Below, in pieces: positions 10,847 to 22,904 of a DNA stretch of 64,000 nt. The first letter of the stretch is position 1. Each line of letters starts with the position of its first letter. The DNA is taken from positions 75,662,667 to 75,726,666 of the forward strand of contig OZ022509.1 in assembly GCA_963989385.1 (NCBI GenBank), given 5' to 3'. This DNA comes from Ctena decussata (lineage: Eukaryota; Mollusca; Bivalvia; Lucinida; Lucinidae). The notes under the pieces were generated by a model. It made no database searches. It was given only the letters and a program-made list of their open reading frames with translations, and had not been told where the DNA came from. Position numbers and translations under genes: made by a program.

Positions 10847-13800
10847 AAAGGATAAACCTTTTATCTAAATAGAACATATTTAACTTCACTACAACTGGTG
10901 GTAAGGGACTGTGTGGTCACTGTAAAAAGTCTTCCAGCCCTTCATCATAGTGTAGATTTTATTTTCAAGTCCTTTGGGACCATTGTGGAACTTTGAAATT
11001 ATTTGATGGTCACTGATGAGGCCTTATTGGCCAAAACTAGCTAGTCTGGTCCAGAAAACGTGTACACTCGACAGTTTTCAATTCTTTGGTGTATTCCTTG
11101 CTTCTAATAAGTGGAGCAAATATGTTGGGCTATCTTTCAGAGGGGTGGTCTACGGATTGTAACATTTGTTTCTGTATATCAAAATGATCGCCTGGGTCTA
11201 TAGTTATCAAATTCAGCGTTTGCCACTTTGGCAAACCTTTCATAACTCTGTAGTGGCCAGTTATTTACGTTACTCCGTTAGAATTTAAATACCAAACATA
11301 TTTATTGAAGTCAATAAGAAATGTGTTTGAACACTATAAATGTATCAAATATTAATATTTTCTGCAAGGATGATTACTATGCTATAAATAACGCTGCTTA
11401 GAAAACAGTTCAGAGCTTCTGTGCAGTTATTTTCGTTACAATAAATTATGTACCCCTCGAAAATTTAAAATGTAACTTAGGTTGTAGCATTTACAAACAA
11501 TTTGTGATAAAATACCCAAAACTTCTTCAATGTTCCAATTGTCCCGTTTAATACCTTTCTAACAAAACTAATTTGAGACCTCTAGCTTTTATACTTTGTC
11601 AAATATGTACTGTTGAACATGATTACACTTATTCTCTGTTGGCGGCTGCAAAGTCATTTTCCCACAATTGTTCGTACAAAAAATGGCTAATAAATTATTT
11701 GAAACTGACAAATTGGCATTTATGAAATAAGATCATGTAATACATGAAATAAAACAACAGTTCACATTTGTGTTCTGACCTTACAACACATGTATTAACC
11801 CTAGTAACGTACTTAACAGATTAAAATGTTTGAATAAAGCATAGTTCATTCCCACCACGAATATACCTTTTTGAAATTCTGACATTTAAACAACACAGTT
11901 GTGATGACAATACATGTAGTTGTTATTTATTGTAAAATGAGAGTTTCATTGCCTACTTAGACACAAAACAGTGTTATTTACATGACTTGCAAAGTCGAGA
12001 TTGTCCTGATGTTCAAATGAAGCATTTGTGAACTAATCTGTACATGGAATATTGGAATATATATATTTTGTTACTAATAGCCAAATGACTTTTAAACAAA
12101 ACCAAAAGTGTCAAACCAGCTAATCATAACTTACGGTTTTGTACTCAGAAAGGTAACGTTCATAACCTTTATTTCCAAACAGTCCCTGAGATTAAATATT
12201 ACTACTGCAAAATATGTGTAAGCTTTATTATTTTGAGCTGAAATAAAAACATTTTTAAAGGCACATTAGACCGGTTTCAAGCTACCCAATGTAACTCATT
12301 ATTGACAGCTCCAGGCCGGAGCATCAGTTGTGGTGTGTCGATGTTATAGTTTGCGTTGTCCTCTTATCTGTAATCATCAAAAATCAGTTTAGTTCATTGG
12401 CATATTTGCCATCATTCTGCCATATATAGCCATATATAGAAAAGACAGAAATGGGTGAAAATGCGTTTGTGTGACTAATTATGTTTAGTTAAGGCTAGCT
12501 TTGTGAACATTTGCATGGAATGGGCTGGATGTTTATCTGGCTAGTTTCGTCTGACTACTTTGTCTTATAACTTTATGCTGCTATTTTCTATTTGGTATCG
12601 CGAGTGGAGTGTTTCACTTTGACTGCTGCCCTTTCACACAACTTTCTCTGTTTTGACCTTTTCTTATATAAATATATATAAAATATATATATATAAAACC
12701 AACGTTTAATTTTTTGCCTAAAAGCATACAGTTTCATCAAAGTAACGTATATAACAAGTAAAAAGGTATGAGATATTTTATTCTACAGCAGCAAGTGTAA
12801 AGTTCTGTGTGCTTGTCATGAAAAGTTCCGTTGTACCTCATTTTATTGAAAATTATGTTTTGGATAATCTAGGCTCGTTGTCAGTTTGAAAAAAAAAAAC
12901 GAATTTAGCAGAAGCTGGTGCTAGGGGGCATTGGCATTTTTGCAATATTACATTGCTAAGTACACACTTAGCTTAACCATGGTTGCTAATTTTGTTTTCT
13001 CTGATGCATTCCTTGCTTCCAGAGAATCTTCCTTCAGAATTATTTTAAGCTTTTATCATTCCACCAGACTTTAAGGTGAATGGATATTGTGTGAAATGAA
13101 ATAACTATGAATATATTGGCCTCCATGTGTAAAGGGGGGTAACCTTATTACTTTGAATATATCGTCAAAATGACATTTAATTCGAGTCAGTGATAATTCA
13201 CTCACTTCAACTCTTTGGTTAGGTGGTCAAAAAGGTAATGTATACAGCATTAAACAGTAAACAAGTTGTCAGACTACCCCTTTACTGTTTAGAAGTTTTC
13301 ATATTAATGGTAGAGTAACAAGGTGCAGAAAGTTACCGACCTCAAGTAAGTCAAGTATAACGCAAATGTTGAAAGCAAACATTGAAGTGCTGTAGGTTAA
13401 CTTAACAGCAGTATCGCCATTCATCTCTGAAGGGATTTATATATATTTGATACAGTGGCTTTAAAAAATTATAGTCCCAAAGAAAGGGCTAAGACAGAAA
13501 CATAATCACCAACAAATTTTTATATATAATGCATAGTTTGTATTAGTATTATGCCTGTTCTAGATGTTTTACTTAAAGGCGGTTATTTTCTGCAACCGTT
13601 CACCCGAACATTGATATGAAACTTGTTCACAGTAAAAGGGTCTGTCCCAAGAACTGAGGAATTTTTTATGTGTCATCAAACTGCATCACATCAAACAGAT
13701 AATATCATAAAGAATCATAATTCTAATCTGACAAATCATTTACATTTGAATGTTGTATACGTTACCTCTTAAATTCCAAAACAAGGAGTCAAAGTAAGTA

Positions 13801-16197
13801 AATCATCATTGACTCAATTAAAAGGTTATTTCGATAATGATTTTAAAATAATAACAATATGTCATAATCAGATTATCTGGCAAGATCTTGAAAGGAATCA
13901 ATTAACCGAGTCTACTATTTTCTTTCTCGTGTGTGTTCCTTGCTTCGACATGATCTTCTGGTATATTTTAGAAATAATACAGTATAATTTTGAATGGACA
14001 CACTTCAATTTGTTATGCTTTCGCAGATGCTTCCTATTTCCTTCAGTGGATGATGTAACCCTTCCAAAAATTGTCTACTCTTAGAGGAATCACTTTTCTC
14101 CTACAGTAGCCAATTCTTTCCTTTTAGAGTTTACTCCCATTAAAAAGAAGGGCTAAAGTAACATTTGCAGAATTATTTCTCGTAATAGTCTATCCAAGCA
14201 CCTTAAACTCTTGGACTGATTATTTTGATTAAGAAAGAAAGGTTTCCTGGAAACAAGGAATAGGTAACAAAAAGTAGAATGAAATAAAGAAAACAAAACA
14301 ACAACCTCGGTTTAACTAAGTTTATGCCCAGGAAAGTAATGTTGCAACACTTCAAATGCAACCTAGCACTAGCTTCACCTAAATTCCCTTTTTTCCAATC
14401 GACTCAGAATGAGTCCTGGTGATCCCAAATGACCAGATAATACTTAATTTCCATTTAAATGAAGTACAACATAGTGTTTCACGGTAGCCACAATTTACCC
14501 TAAGTGCAGTGGAGTAAAAATGTTATATACGTTACTTTGGTTTAAATATATGCTGCAGAGCCAAGATAGTTTAACTACGGGTTTACATATTGCTTTTATA
14601 GAAAACGGTCAAAACAGATAAACAATGTAAAAGGGCTCCGATCAGGAATTGATTCGATCAACTAATACCACGATTCTCCCACAACGCCAAACTGAAAATA
14701 GTAACATGAAGTAATAAGACATGTACTCAAACGAAACTAACGGATGGCCACATAAGCATCCAATTCATTCATGCAGATGACCACAAAGCTAGCCTTAATC
14801 AAACATACCATGGAACACAAATTGTCAACTATCACCGATTTTCTATTTGTTTCTATATACATCAGACTGATGGCCAATAAACAGACAAAACAAATCAATG
14901 TTTTGAAGGCATATGTAAGCGGACAACACAAACTAATACATCAATAGACCAAAACAGATGCACCGCCGTGGAAATGTCACTGATAAATTACATTGGCTGG
15001 GTTTCAATCAGTTGAATGTGCCGTTTTGAAAATATTTTAACTTAAATTAATAAGGCTTATGCACAGTTGGCTGTAGCAACAGTTAATCTCATAGATGTTT
15101 TCAAATAACGGTTACAAACGTTACCTTTCTGAATTCAAAACTGTATGTTATGATCAGTTATTTTGCTATAGTGGATGTTTTAAATGTGTTTCAGATATAA
15201 ACAAAAAAATAAAAGTGTTCCATGTACAGGTTAATTCACGAAGGTTTATTTCTAATTGTAGGACATCTCACCTTGGCATGTCATCAAATAACACTCGTCT
15301 GTTTGCTGCCCGGGTAGCCAATTTCACCACGCAAAAATTTCATTTAACGATAACTAGAACACATAGTTATCACAATTTGGCTGTTTAAAAGTCAGAATTT
15401 CAAAAGAGTGTTGTCTTTTTTTCTGGCCCAAACGAGAGACACTTTATGCAAACATTCATAATTTGTTAAGTGTGTTACTTTGGTTAAAATATGTGTTGTA
15501 AGGTCAAAAATATGTTTTAAACATTTGCTTTATATCATGTTTAACACGATCTTATTACAACAGATCCAATTTATCAGTGTTAAATAGTTTTAATAGCTTA
15601 GTAGCCATCTTTTGTACGAATAATTGTGTGGAAATGACTTTTCAGCCTCCATTAGGGAATAGATGTTACCACGTTCTACAGTATATGGTTGACAAAGTAT
15701 AGAAGCTAGAGGTCTCAAATTTGTTAGAACTGTATTGAAAGATGCTAGTTAGTTAATAAGAAAAATTGAACAGTTTGGGCTATTTTGTCACAGAGTTTCT
15801 GTAAAATGCAACAATTTAAGTTAGTATTTTAAATTTTCAAGGGGTACACAATATAGTGTCACGAAAATAACAGCATAAAAGTTCGAAATTGTTTCCGAAG
15901 TAGCTTAACATATAGAAAATGAATCATTCCTTCAAAAATATGGACATTTGACACATTTATAATGTTTAAGCATACTTCCTGTTGACTTCAATAAAATTTA
16001 ATTGGGTAACGTAAATAACTGGCCACTACAGAGTTATGCAAGGTTTGCCAAGGTGGCAAACGCTGAATTTGCAAACTACAGACCCAGGCGATCATTTTGA
16101 TATATGAAAACAAATGTTACACTCCGTAGACCACTATCATCCTTTTCTAGGCCACTTACGCAGTCATATTTGCTCCACTATAAAGGATAAACCTTTT
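10847..16197. repeat. Short direct repeat flanking the giant palindrome
   Basis: The 16-mer AAAGGATAAACCTTTT occurs at 10847-10862 and again at 16182-16197, followed in both places within a few bases by TAGAACA. The two copies bracket the large inverted repeat (11080-16180). They could be an old target duplication of the whole unit, or part of its ends. Confidence 0.55.
11080..16181. repeat. Giant imperfect palindrome, arms of about 2.4 kb, centre near 13450
   Basis: The left arm (11080 to about 13440) is matched by the reverse complement of the right arm (about 13470-16181) along its whole length. Checked pairs: 11210-11280 with 16010-16080 (CAAATTCAGCGTTTGCCAC, GTGGCCAGTTATTTACGTTA), 11560-11600 with about 15700, 12150 with 15110 (AGAAAGGTAACGTT), 12500 with 14770 (AAGGCTAGCTTTGTG), 12740 with 14525 (AAAGTAACGTATATAAC), 13000-13090 with 14160-14270, and 13170-13250 with about 13750-13830. 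The arms differ by substitutions and indels (perhaps 20-30 percent by eye), so this is old. No ORF above about 97 codons and no transposase motif. It may be a large fold-back transposon or an ancient inverted duplication. Confidence 0.8.
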
Positions 16198-16222
16198 GTA
16201 GAACAGATTGCATTTGTATTTT

Positions 16223-16446
16223 CAGGGCTAAGAACCCGGTCTGGCCACATACTTTCGTTTCACCTTCCGCCGCTGATTCAAGAAGGGCAGTTGTCAGTAA
16301 CCGGCGAAAGTATGTGCACTTAGTACTGGTTAACCGCTTAGGAGGTTTAAGGCTGCCCAGGAATAGTGCGGTTAGGTTAACTGACGGTCCCGACATGACC
16401 ATAGTTGTTTACCGTGGACGTAAAGCAACAAATCAACCAATCAATC
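16223..16446 (+). repeat. SINE family A, 5' truncated
   Basis: It starts within the B-box region (AACCCGGTCTGGCCACATAC) and carries the complete body and the tail GTAAAGCAACAAATCAACCA. The tRNA-like head is missing, as expected of incomplete reverse transcription. It directly follows the right end of the giant palindrome. Confidence 0.8.
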
Positions 16447-16910
16447 TTTTGGGCTTATTATCATAACAAGAAATATCTTTAAAAAAAGAAAGATATAAGA
16501 CGAAGTGAAAGAAGACATATTTGAAACAAATAATATATTTTTTTTATATCTGTTGAAATAAGGAACTGGCTGCAAGCAAGGTTTCAGAATACGTCCCGCA
16601 AAATTATCTGCACTCAATGTTTTAAATACACTATACGCCTTTAATAATTAAAATGTAAAAAAGGACCAAAATCTAATGCGGTATCTATGAGAAATTTTTA
16701 TTGTGATTGAAAAAATTCCAAGTTCAAAACCCTGTCGCTATGTCATAATAACAAAATCAAAATTGGCTAAGTTCAAAATGCTGTAAATATGTCTGATATT
16801 ATTATTGAATAGCAGTATCCTTATGTTGGGGTTATCCACTATGGCGAGAAACCAGACTGGTCCGTAAATTATTGACATTCTTCGGTACATTCCGATATGC
16901 TTCCGATGAT

Positions 16911-17620
16911 ACGGTACTGTCGGGTGCGTAAATTTACCGGAACGGACCGGATCGGACTGAATTACCGGAACGGACCCGTTTTCCCCTATCTTCAGTAGAT
17001 ATATTAAATAACTCTTATTTAATATTAATACATATTCTGTATGCCATCTAGCGCAAATCAATTAGAGATATTAGTCAAAATACTCTGAGTATTTTGCGCC
17101 ATGGGTAGGCCTCTTAATACCCCACGCTTATGCGTTTCATCTTTAAATCATATAATCTTATACAAAAATCTGGTTATCTTTCTTCCAAGACTTGGAGCGA
17201 ATGAAAAACACAAAAATTCCCGAATTTTTGTTCCATAGTATCATGACCAACATTTCAGCCATAGAAAATATGTAGAGCTATTGTGGTTCAGCTTTAAATT
17301 GAAACATTACAGTGGTCTAAATGTACAGAGGGAAACTTTGTATATCGATTGTACAGTTAGCACCATTATCATGTTTCAATAAGTCGTCAAATTGTCTGAC
17401 GGACAGACATTTGTTTCGCCAATAGTCCTTATCAGATATTGTCAAATCAAAATCAGGGGTTGCAAGTTAAGACATAGGTAGGGCCTTGAATTAATCTGCG
17501 CGTGTAGATTGTATCAAAATATCTCAAAAATCGGCTGGAAATATGAATAATAAGGGTCCGTTCCGGTCCGACCCGGTAATTAGGTCCGTTCCGGTAAATT
17601 TACGCACCGAGTACAGCGTT
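16911..17620. mobile_element. Short non-autonomous element with terminal inverted repeats (CCGGAACGGACC motif)
   Basis: The left end (16921-16976) reads GGTGCGTAAATTTACCGGAA and on; the right end (17555-17610) is its reverse complement. Each arm contains two copies of the CCGGAACGGACC-type motif. The inverted match continues weakly outward to about 16911 and 17620. The interior (about 580 bp) has no ORF I recognise. The superfamily is not clear; no confident target duplication was identified. Confidence 0.72.
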
Positions 17621-17658
17621 ACTACTTTTTTTTTACTACGAAAGACTTTTCGCACCAT

Positions 17659-17746
17659 AAAATCTTTTTTTCTCAAGCCATCGGCATTTGCGTTTCTCGC
17701 GTAAAATCTTTTTTTCTCAAGCCATCGGCATTTGCGTTTCTCGCGT
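17659..17746. repeat. Exact tandem duplication, unit about 43 bp
   Basis: The unit beginning AAAATCTTTTTTTCTCAAGC and ending GTTTCTCGCGT is present twice in immediate succession without a visible mismatch, suggesting a recent slippage duplication. Confidence 0.9.
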
Positions 17747-18613
17747 TCTGCTTAACTCTATCAATCATTACAGCGTTAAAGTGAAAAACATATTTAAAAC
17801 TAAATGCAAAGTGGAAATAATAACATTTTTAATGTAACTAAATCTTCTGACAGGTGAATAACAATTCCATGACATATGTGCTCTCCTATACAGAGATCAA
17901 GTCAAGTTTTGGCGGCAACGATGATTTTATTAGACTTCGTCTAAAAACAACTGGGTTACATATTAAATTAGCAATTTTATATCATTTAAATAATAATTTT
18001 CAGTTTGGTGCATTATTAAAGTTATTTTGAGATTTTGTTATTACTTTTGATAATTTAGACGAAATCTGTTATCAGCGGTGAAAATCAGGCTTTATCATAT
18101 GACAACGTTGTTATTCAACGGATAAAAACGGAATATTACACTTGTGGTCTTTTCGTATGAAATGTTTGAAATTCGCCGAAGACTTGTTTCATAGATTTCA
18201 TATGAAATGACTACTCTTGTTAGACTAAGATCTTCAATATAAAATTTGTAAAATAAACAAAAAGTACACGAATTTCTTTGCTAAAACTACGAGTTACAAA
18301 AATGAGATTAGGATTAATAGGATCTAACTGGAAAGAAATGTCTTGCCTGCCTTTATTTATTATGTATCCCCATGGACCCACACCCTGACCTATTCGCACA
18401 GGATTGCCACGGTTAGGGAAAACCTCTGGAATGCAGATATTTTTCCAAGTTAGGGAAAAGTCGGGATTTATGGTTGGTCAGGCAAATGTCGTATGGACTT
18501 GAAGAGTCAGAAAAAGTCGGCGAATTTGAAAATTAGTGTCAGTCTTCTGATGTCACTTGTGTACATAAATTCTGTTCAAGAAGATAGTCCAGGAGCATAT
18601 GCTTTCTCATATG
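17747..18613. other. AT-rich, no feature recognised
   Basis: No ORF above 60 codons with recognisable content, and no dispersed repeat seen. Confidence 0.5.
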
Positions 18614-18626
18614 GAGCTACTCTTAA

Positions 18627-18867
18627 TTGACTGATTGATTGTTTTGGGTTTAACGGCCCTTTGAGACAGAATTTCAGTCTATATCAGGCCGTCTCCCAGA
18701 GAGAGGGAGAAAGAAGAGACATGATAGACGAGAGAAAAATGTCCAAACAACCCCCACCCGCACCTACTGCAAGCACAGTAGGCCCTTGCCGTACAATGTT
18801 CCAAATCAGTAGGACGCCCCGGTACTGGAAGTTGTACCCAGCACCATCGCGCCACCAAACCACCCCT
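18627..18867 (-). repeat. SINE family B with exact 13-bp target duplication
   Basis: Flanked on both sides by GAGCTACTCTTAA (18614-18626 and 18868-18880). Read on the minus strand it starts near GGTGGCGCGATGGTGC, passes CAGTACCGGGGCGTCC, GTAGGTGCGGGTGGG, TTGTTTGGACA, GGGAGACGGCCTGATATAGA and AAGGGCCGTTAAACCCAAAA, and ends in a (CAAT)n tail. The long exact duplication and simple-repeat tail show retroposition. A 192-codon ORF that crosses this repeat is therefore not a gene. Confidence 0.88.
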
Positions 18868-18869
18868 GA

Positions 18870-18955
18870 GCTACTCTTAAAGGAAGAATTTGTTCCATCA
18901 GGGAGCAAATTCCTGGAAAAAATTTGCTCCTTCTTTCCTCTGAGATTATCACCCA
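18870..18955. repeat. Hairpin-forming AAGGAA...TTCC repeat
   Basis: CTCTTAAAGGAAGAATTTG and, about 40 bases on, CAAATTCCTGGAAAAAATTT / GCTCCTTCTTTCC form nested inverted repeats around TGCTCC / GGAGCA. A closely similar hairpin is at about 58928-58985 (TCTTAAAGGAAAGAGTTTGC), so this is a dispersed fold-back sequence. Confidence 0.55.
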
Positions 18956-19342
18956 ATTTTCAAGTGATGCAGTTACATGTAGCACTGATTAAGAGTAAAA
19001 TCAACTTTCGGATACATAAAAGGGTGTGGAAAACTTGTATGATGTCAGGGAAAAGTCGAGCATTTTTGGTATGGGTGGCAACCCTGAATTGTACGGCCGT
19101 AGAACAGTACTTTTCCGGTTTTTCAAATGGGTTGTATCAAGTGAATATATATCTTCTAGCATATGCCAGCAGCAAACATACAGGCAAACCTGCTCATCCT
19201 TTCAGACTCATTCTTACCAGCACGTTGGCTTTTACATAAATAGCATTGGGTTATAAACTACACTATAGAATGCTCGAAGACATATGTTAAGCTTGACATA
19301 GCTCAAATACTGATAAGTAGGGCCTAAGGAACCTTATCAGAT
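18956..19342. other. No feature recognised
   Basis: Unique-looking sequence within this window. Overlapping short ORFs lack motifs. Confidence 0.45.
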
Positions 19343-19545
19343 CAGAGCTCTAGATAAGAGGGGTATTTGATGATAATTGAGGGATAATTTTTTTTATTTC
19401 TCATTGAAACCATATGTTGTGACCACTCATCTGAACCGTCTCGCTGAGACGGTTCAGATGAGGGGTCACAACGTATGTTTTTATGCAGAATTATAAAAAA
19501 TTATCCCTAATTATCAACAAATACTCCCTCTTATCTAGAGCTCTG
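19343..19545. repeat. Fold-back MITE (CAGAGCTCTAGATAAGAGGG ends)
   Basis: The whole repeat of about 203 bp folds on itself. The outer arms are CAGAGCTCTAGATAAGAGGG and its complement, continuing inward through TATTTGATGATAATT / GGGATAATTTTT to a central near-perfect palindrome CTCATCTGAACCGTCTC / GAGACGGTTCAGATGAG. It is related to the element at 23140-23344 through the TATTTGATGATAAnT..GGGATAATTTT stretch. Confidence 0.82.
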
Positions 19546-19966
19546 CCTTATATTTCTTGGGTCCTCCCCAGTTCTTGTCTTTGTCTTTCCGTGTTCAGTT
19601 GGATGTACTCGTTTGTGGATCTAGTCCAAGCCTAACATCATCCCCATTTAAGGTTACGAGTCTCTTTCCCTGTCCTCATTCCAAAGTATGTAGTACAGAT
19701 GAGCCAGATGGAGTTCAGCAGAGAGTACCAATTATGGTCTCCATAACTTTTCTTTCGTACATTTTCTCCAGATGTTCATCTTGCAGAATTTCTGCTCTTT
19801 TGGGTTTGTTTCCCAGACCCATGCTCTTTAACTGCTGTTGTTTACTTTTAAGAGTTTTCCTTGATTTCTCAAACTCGACGTCCTTAAGGATACTTCTTTC
19901 AGGTATCTATTTAGTGAGTAGATGAAGCCTCTCAAGGTTGTGGGCTCATGCTCGTTACCATCCTTT
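19546..19966. other. Anonymous; 122-codon ORF of doubtful meaning
   Basis: An ORF at 19557-19925 (+) is the longest open frame here but shows no domain, and a matching repeat or homologue is not evident to me. It could be a decayed transposon piece. I do not call it a gene. Confidence 0.35.
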
Positions 19967-21077
19967 TTAGCGCGCCTTTGCAAAGCAAAGGAGAGCTTAT
20001 GCTATACCCCTGGCGTCGTAGTCCGAATATGCGTTAGTGTCAGCGTTAGCGTACTCGTCAGCGTCCTCGTCGGCGTCCGTGATCAGGTTAACCTGTGTTT
20101 ACAATTGCGTTTAACTTGATGTTTAACTCTATATCTTACAAACTACAGCAGCTACAAGCATCATACTTGGTTCATATATACATCCATATGACTGCAGCAG
20201 CTGCATCACACAATTGTGTGCCCTTTACTTATAAGTTACGGTTGATTAACTTTGCTGTTTGGCACTGTAAGGCATTTTTTTAGTTTTGATGATACCTTTG
20301 ACACACGAGACTTAATACTTGGTCAAATAGCATATCCCTATAATTGCAGCAGTTGCAAAGCTACCATGCTGACTCCTGTGCCCTTGACCATTGTTCATGG
20401 TCCAGTGATTTTGCCTTTTATTTCAAGCACTGTTTGATGAGTTAACATCATACCTGGCATAGTGGACAAGTCTACATCGCAAATGACCTTATATTGTTTA
20501 TAGACAACTGTGACCTATATTTCATTGATTTTGCTTTGTGTCTCCAAAACTGTATCAAATTTGGCAGTTCGACACTTTGAATGACCTCATAGAATTTGAG
20601 GTCACTCTGACATAAATATTATCATTCAGTGATTTTGCTTCATATGTTGAGTTGTAATAAGTATGTATTCATCATATACCTGGGATAATGGCTCAGTCCG
20701 ACACTGCAGATGGCCTGATATATTTGTAGGTTGGTTGGTTGATTTGATGCTTAACGTCCACGGTAAACAACTAAGGTCATGTCGGGACGGTCAGTTAACC
20801 TAACCACACTATTCCTGGGCAGGCTTAGACCTCCTAAGCGGTTAACCAGTACTAAGTGCACAAACTTTCGCCAGTAACTGACAACTGCCCTTCTTGAATC
20901 AGCGGAAGGAGAAACGAAAGTATGTGGCCAGACCGGGATTCGAACCCAGGACCTCTGACTTACGAGTCAGGTGCCATACCGATTGCGCTACCCGGCCCGG
21001 CTATATTTGTAGGTCTTTGTGACTGTGAGCATCAGTCACCCATAAGGCGCGCTTTGTTGTCTTCTGACAACTCTTGT
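19967..21077 (+). mobile_element. Helentron-like non-autonomous element (AGCGCGCCTTTG family)
   Basis: The 5' end, after a T run, is a hairpin: AGCGCGCCTTTG-CAAA-GCAAAGGAGAGCT (19969-19997). A GCGTnnGCGT/CGTCnnCGTC microsatellite follows (20025-20085), then repeated protein-like A/T-rich units. Near the 3' end, AAGGCGCGCTTTG (about 21043) is the inverse of the 5' terminus, immediately followed by the hairpin GTTGTC-TTCT-GACAAC and CTCTTGTTAG (end about 21077). This matches the Helentron/HINE ground plan (known family). A SINE inserted later at 20732-21001. No Rep/helicase is encoded. Confidence 0.75.
20732..21001 (-). repeat. SINE family A, full length, exact 13-bp target duplication
   Basis: Flanked by TATATTTGTAGGT at 20719-20731 and 21002-21014. 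On the minus strand it begins GCCGGGCCGGGTAGCGCAAT (A box), has an anticodon-like loop CTCGTAA, B box GGGTTCGAATCCC, and then the family body ending GGACGTTAAGCATCAAATCA with (CAAC)n. The tRNA-like head folds as a tRNA, but the conserved body and duplication show that it is a SINE. It lies inside the Helentron-like element, so it is younger than that. Confidence 0.92.
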
Positions 21078-21199
21078 TAGTAACAGACAGCAGAATTTCA
21101 CTTAAGTATTAAGTGTGTCTGGTGTGATAAAATCTGAAAACCTAGCTTCATTGCGGGAGACTGGAAATTGCATGAACACCCTCATGTCGCTTTCAGTTA

Positions 21200-21930
21200 T
21201 TAGCTCACCTGAGCCGAAGGCTCCGGGGGAGCTTATAGGATAGGCAGGCCCCGGCGTCGTTGTCCGTTGTCCGTCCATAATTTCAGATGACTTCTCCTCT
21301 GAAACCGCTGGGCCGCTTGTAGCCAAATTTCATATGTAACCTCCTGGGGTCTTAGGAACGATAAGTTGTTCAAACGGTCTTGGTCACATGACCAACATGG
21401 CCGCCATACCCATACATGGTAAAAATCTAAAAAATATCTTCTCCAGAACCAATAGGTCGATGGCCTTGAAACTTATAATGTTGCATTGGGTACGCGAGTA
21501 CTATCAAGATTGTTCAAATTATGACCTTAAGTTGACCTTTGCCTTTTTTACAGTAAGGTAAAATTTGCTTCCTTGTGCATTTATATGGCAAATGCTAGAA
21601 CATAAGATATCTTGGAATTTGTTGGAATCTACAGTCAACTTAATGAGTACATGAAGACTTATGAGTACAAGAGGTCAAGGTCATTCTTTGATCCAGGAAC
21701 TCTCATATTTTGACAATTTCAAACAATCTCCTTAAAAGCCACTGGGCCAATTGAAACCATATTTCATATATAGCCTCAAGGGGTTGAGGGAAAGCAAATA
21801 TATCCATACGGTCCAGGTCACATGGCCAACATGGCCGCCACGCCCATATATGGTAAAAACCTTGAATAATCTTAACAACCAATTGATTGACCAATGGCCT
21901 TGAAACTTGGTATGTGTCACAGAATGGTTC
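21200..21930 (+). mobile_element. Helentron-like element, AGCTCACC family, 3' truncated
   Basis: It begins TTAGCTCACCTGAGCCGAAG with the family 5' hairpin and a CGTCGTTGTCCGTTGTCCGT microsatellite, then family words such as CTCCTCTGAAACC, GGGCCG, CCAAATTTCATAT and ATGGCCGCCA. Two units of roughly 400 bp are visible (21290 and 21710). No 3' hairpin with CTCTTGTT is seen, so the right end is only approximate. The full copies are at 36962 and 46731. Confidence 0.68.
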
Positions 21931-22904
21931 TTAAGGGTAATTCTATGATCTAGGCATTTAGTATTGAGACTCAACAGCTGTGTTTCATGTTCAGATTTTA
22001 TTACAAACCACCACAAAAGATAAACACAAAATCAACATATCAAAATAAAAGATATGCCCTTATTCTACCTCTAAGTCTATACATGGTCAACGAGTTTCTA
22101 TCTCAAAGCTAATTAAAGTTGAATAGGGTATATCAAGTCTCTGCTCTTGAATATATGATAATTCCCAAATGTCTCTCTTCTATGAATGTCTACAAGACAG
22201 AATAACTGCCATGGATACTAATACTGATATACCAGTAAAAAGTACTATGCTGATATGTTTTAGTTTCCGGAACATACATAGCAATATCCAAGTCTGCATG
22301 CAAACACAGGGCCGACAACGGTTGTCCCACTGGCGCCCAGCTTCAAACAGTCGCCATCGGGTCATTGCGTATAAGCGCAAACGAAAATTTTGAAAAATGA
22401 GCGCAAATATAATAGCACCCATAATTTGTAATTGAATAGAATGTCAAAGATAATCTCAGACCAGGTCCGACACAAACCAGGCTGTTCGCTAGAGGCTAGA
22501 AATTTTGAATTTAAGAAGATAAAGAATTGTACTTTCTATGAAGCGAAAAGCAAAGGCCCTGGTCAGCTACACGGTTACTGCATTTACTCATTTAAATATC
22601 TGGTAGAATAGGGTAACCTACTTTTCAAGATAGATGGAATCATCAGTTTTTCAAAGGCTCGTTTTCCCTTTGTCCCTGACTAGTTGAAAGCTTCTGCCAA
22701 CGGAATGGCTAATACATATTTAAGGATCCTGGACCCCATATTTTCAACCGATGATCCGCCTATTGATGTTAGATGGCCAATCTGCAATATTGTATATGAT
22801 AAAACTACATGTATAAGATTTGTTCCAGCATCAAGATGTGAAATCACAGCTTATGAATTGAGACTTAAAGTAGGTATATGTATGGAAATTATTTCTTGAC
22901 TCAG
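21931..22904. other. No gene recognised
   Basis: Several ORFs of 71-94 codons overlap on both strands without motifs. AT-rich with no repeat match elsewhere in the window that I could see. Confidence 0.45.

Noticed and set aside
18661..19239. 192-codon ORF as a host gene
   Set aside because: Its first third is antisense to a SINE B copy (18627-18867), and the rest has no motif.
19557..19925. 122-codon ORF as a gene
   Set aside because: No domain, no splice support; could be a transposon remnant or chance.
20925..21001. tRNA gene on the minus strand (cloverleaf-like, anticodon-like CGT)
   Set aside because: The tRNA-like segment is followed by a body shared with other copies and is enclosed with it in an exact 13-bp target duplication; it is a SINE head.
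22684..22899. 71-codon ORF as a possible host exon
   Set aside because: No recognisable domain and no convincing splice sites at its ends.
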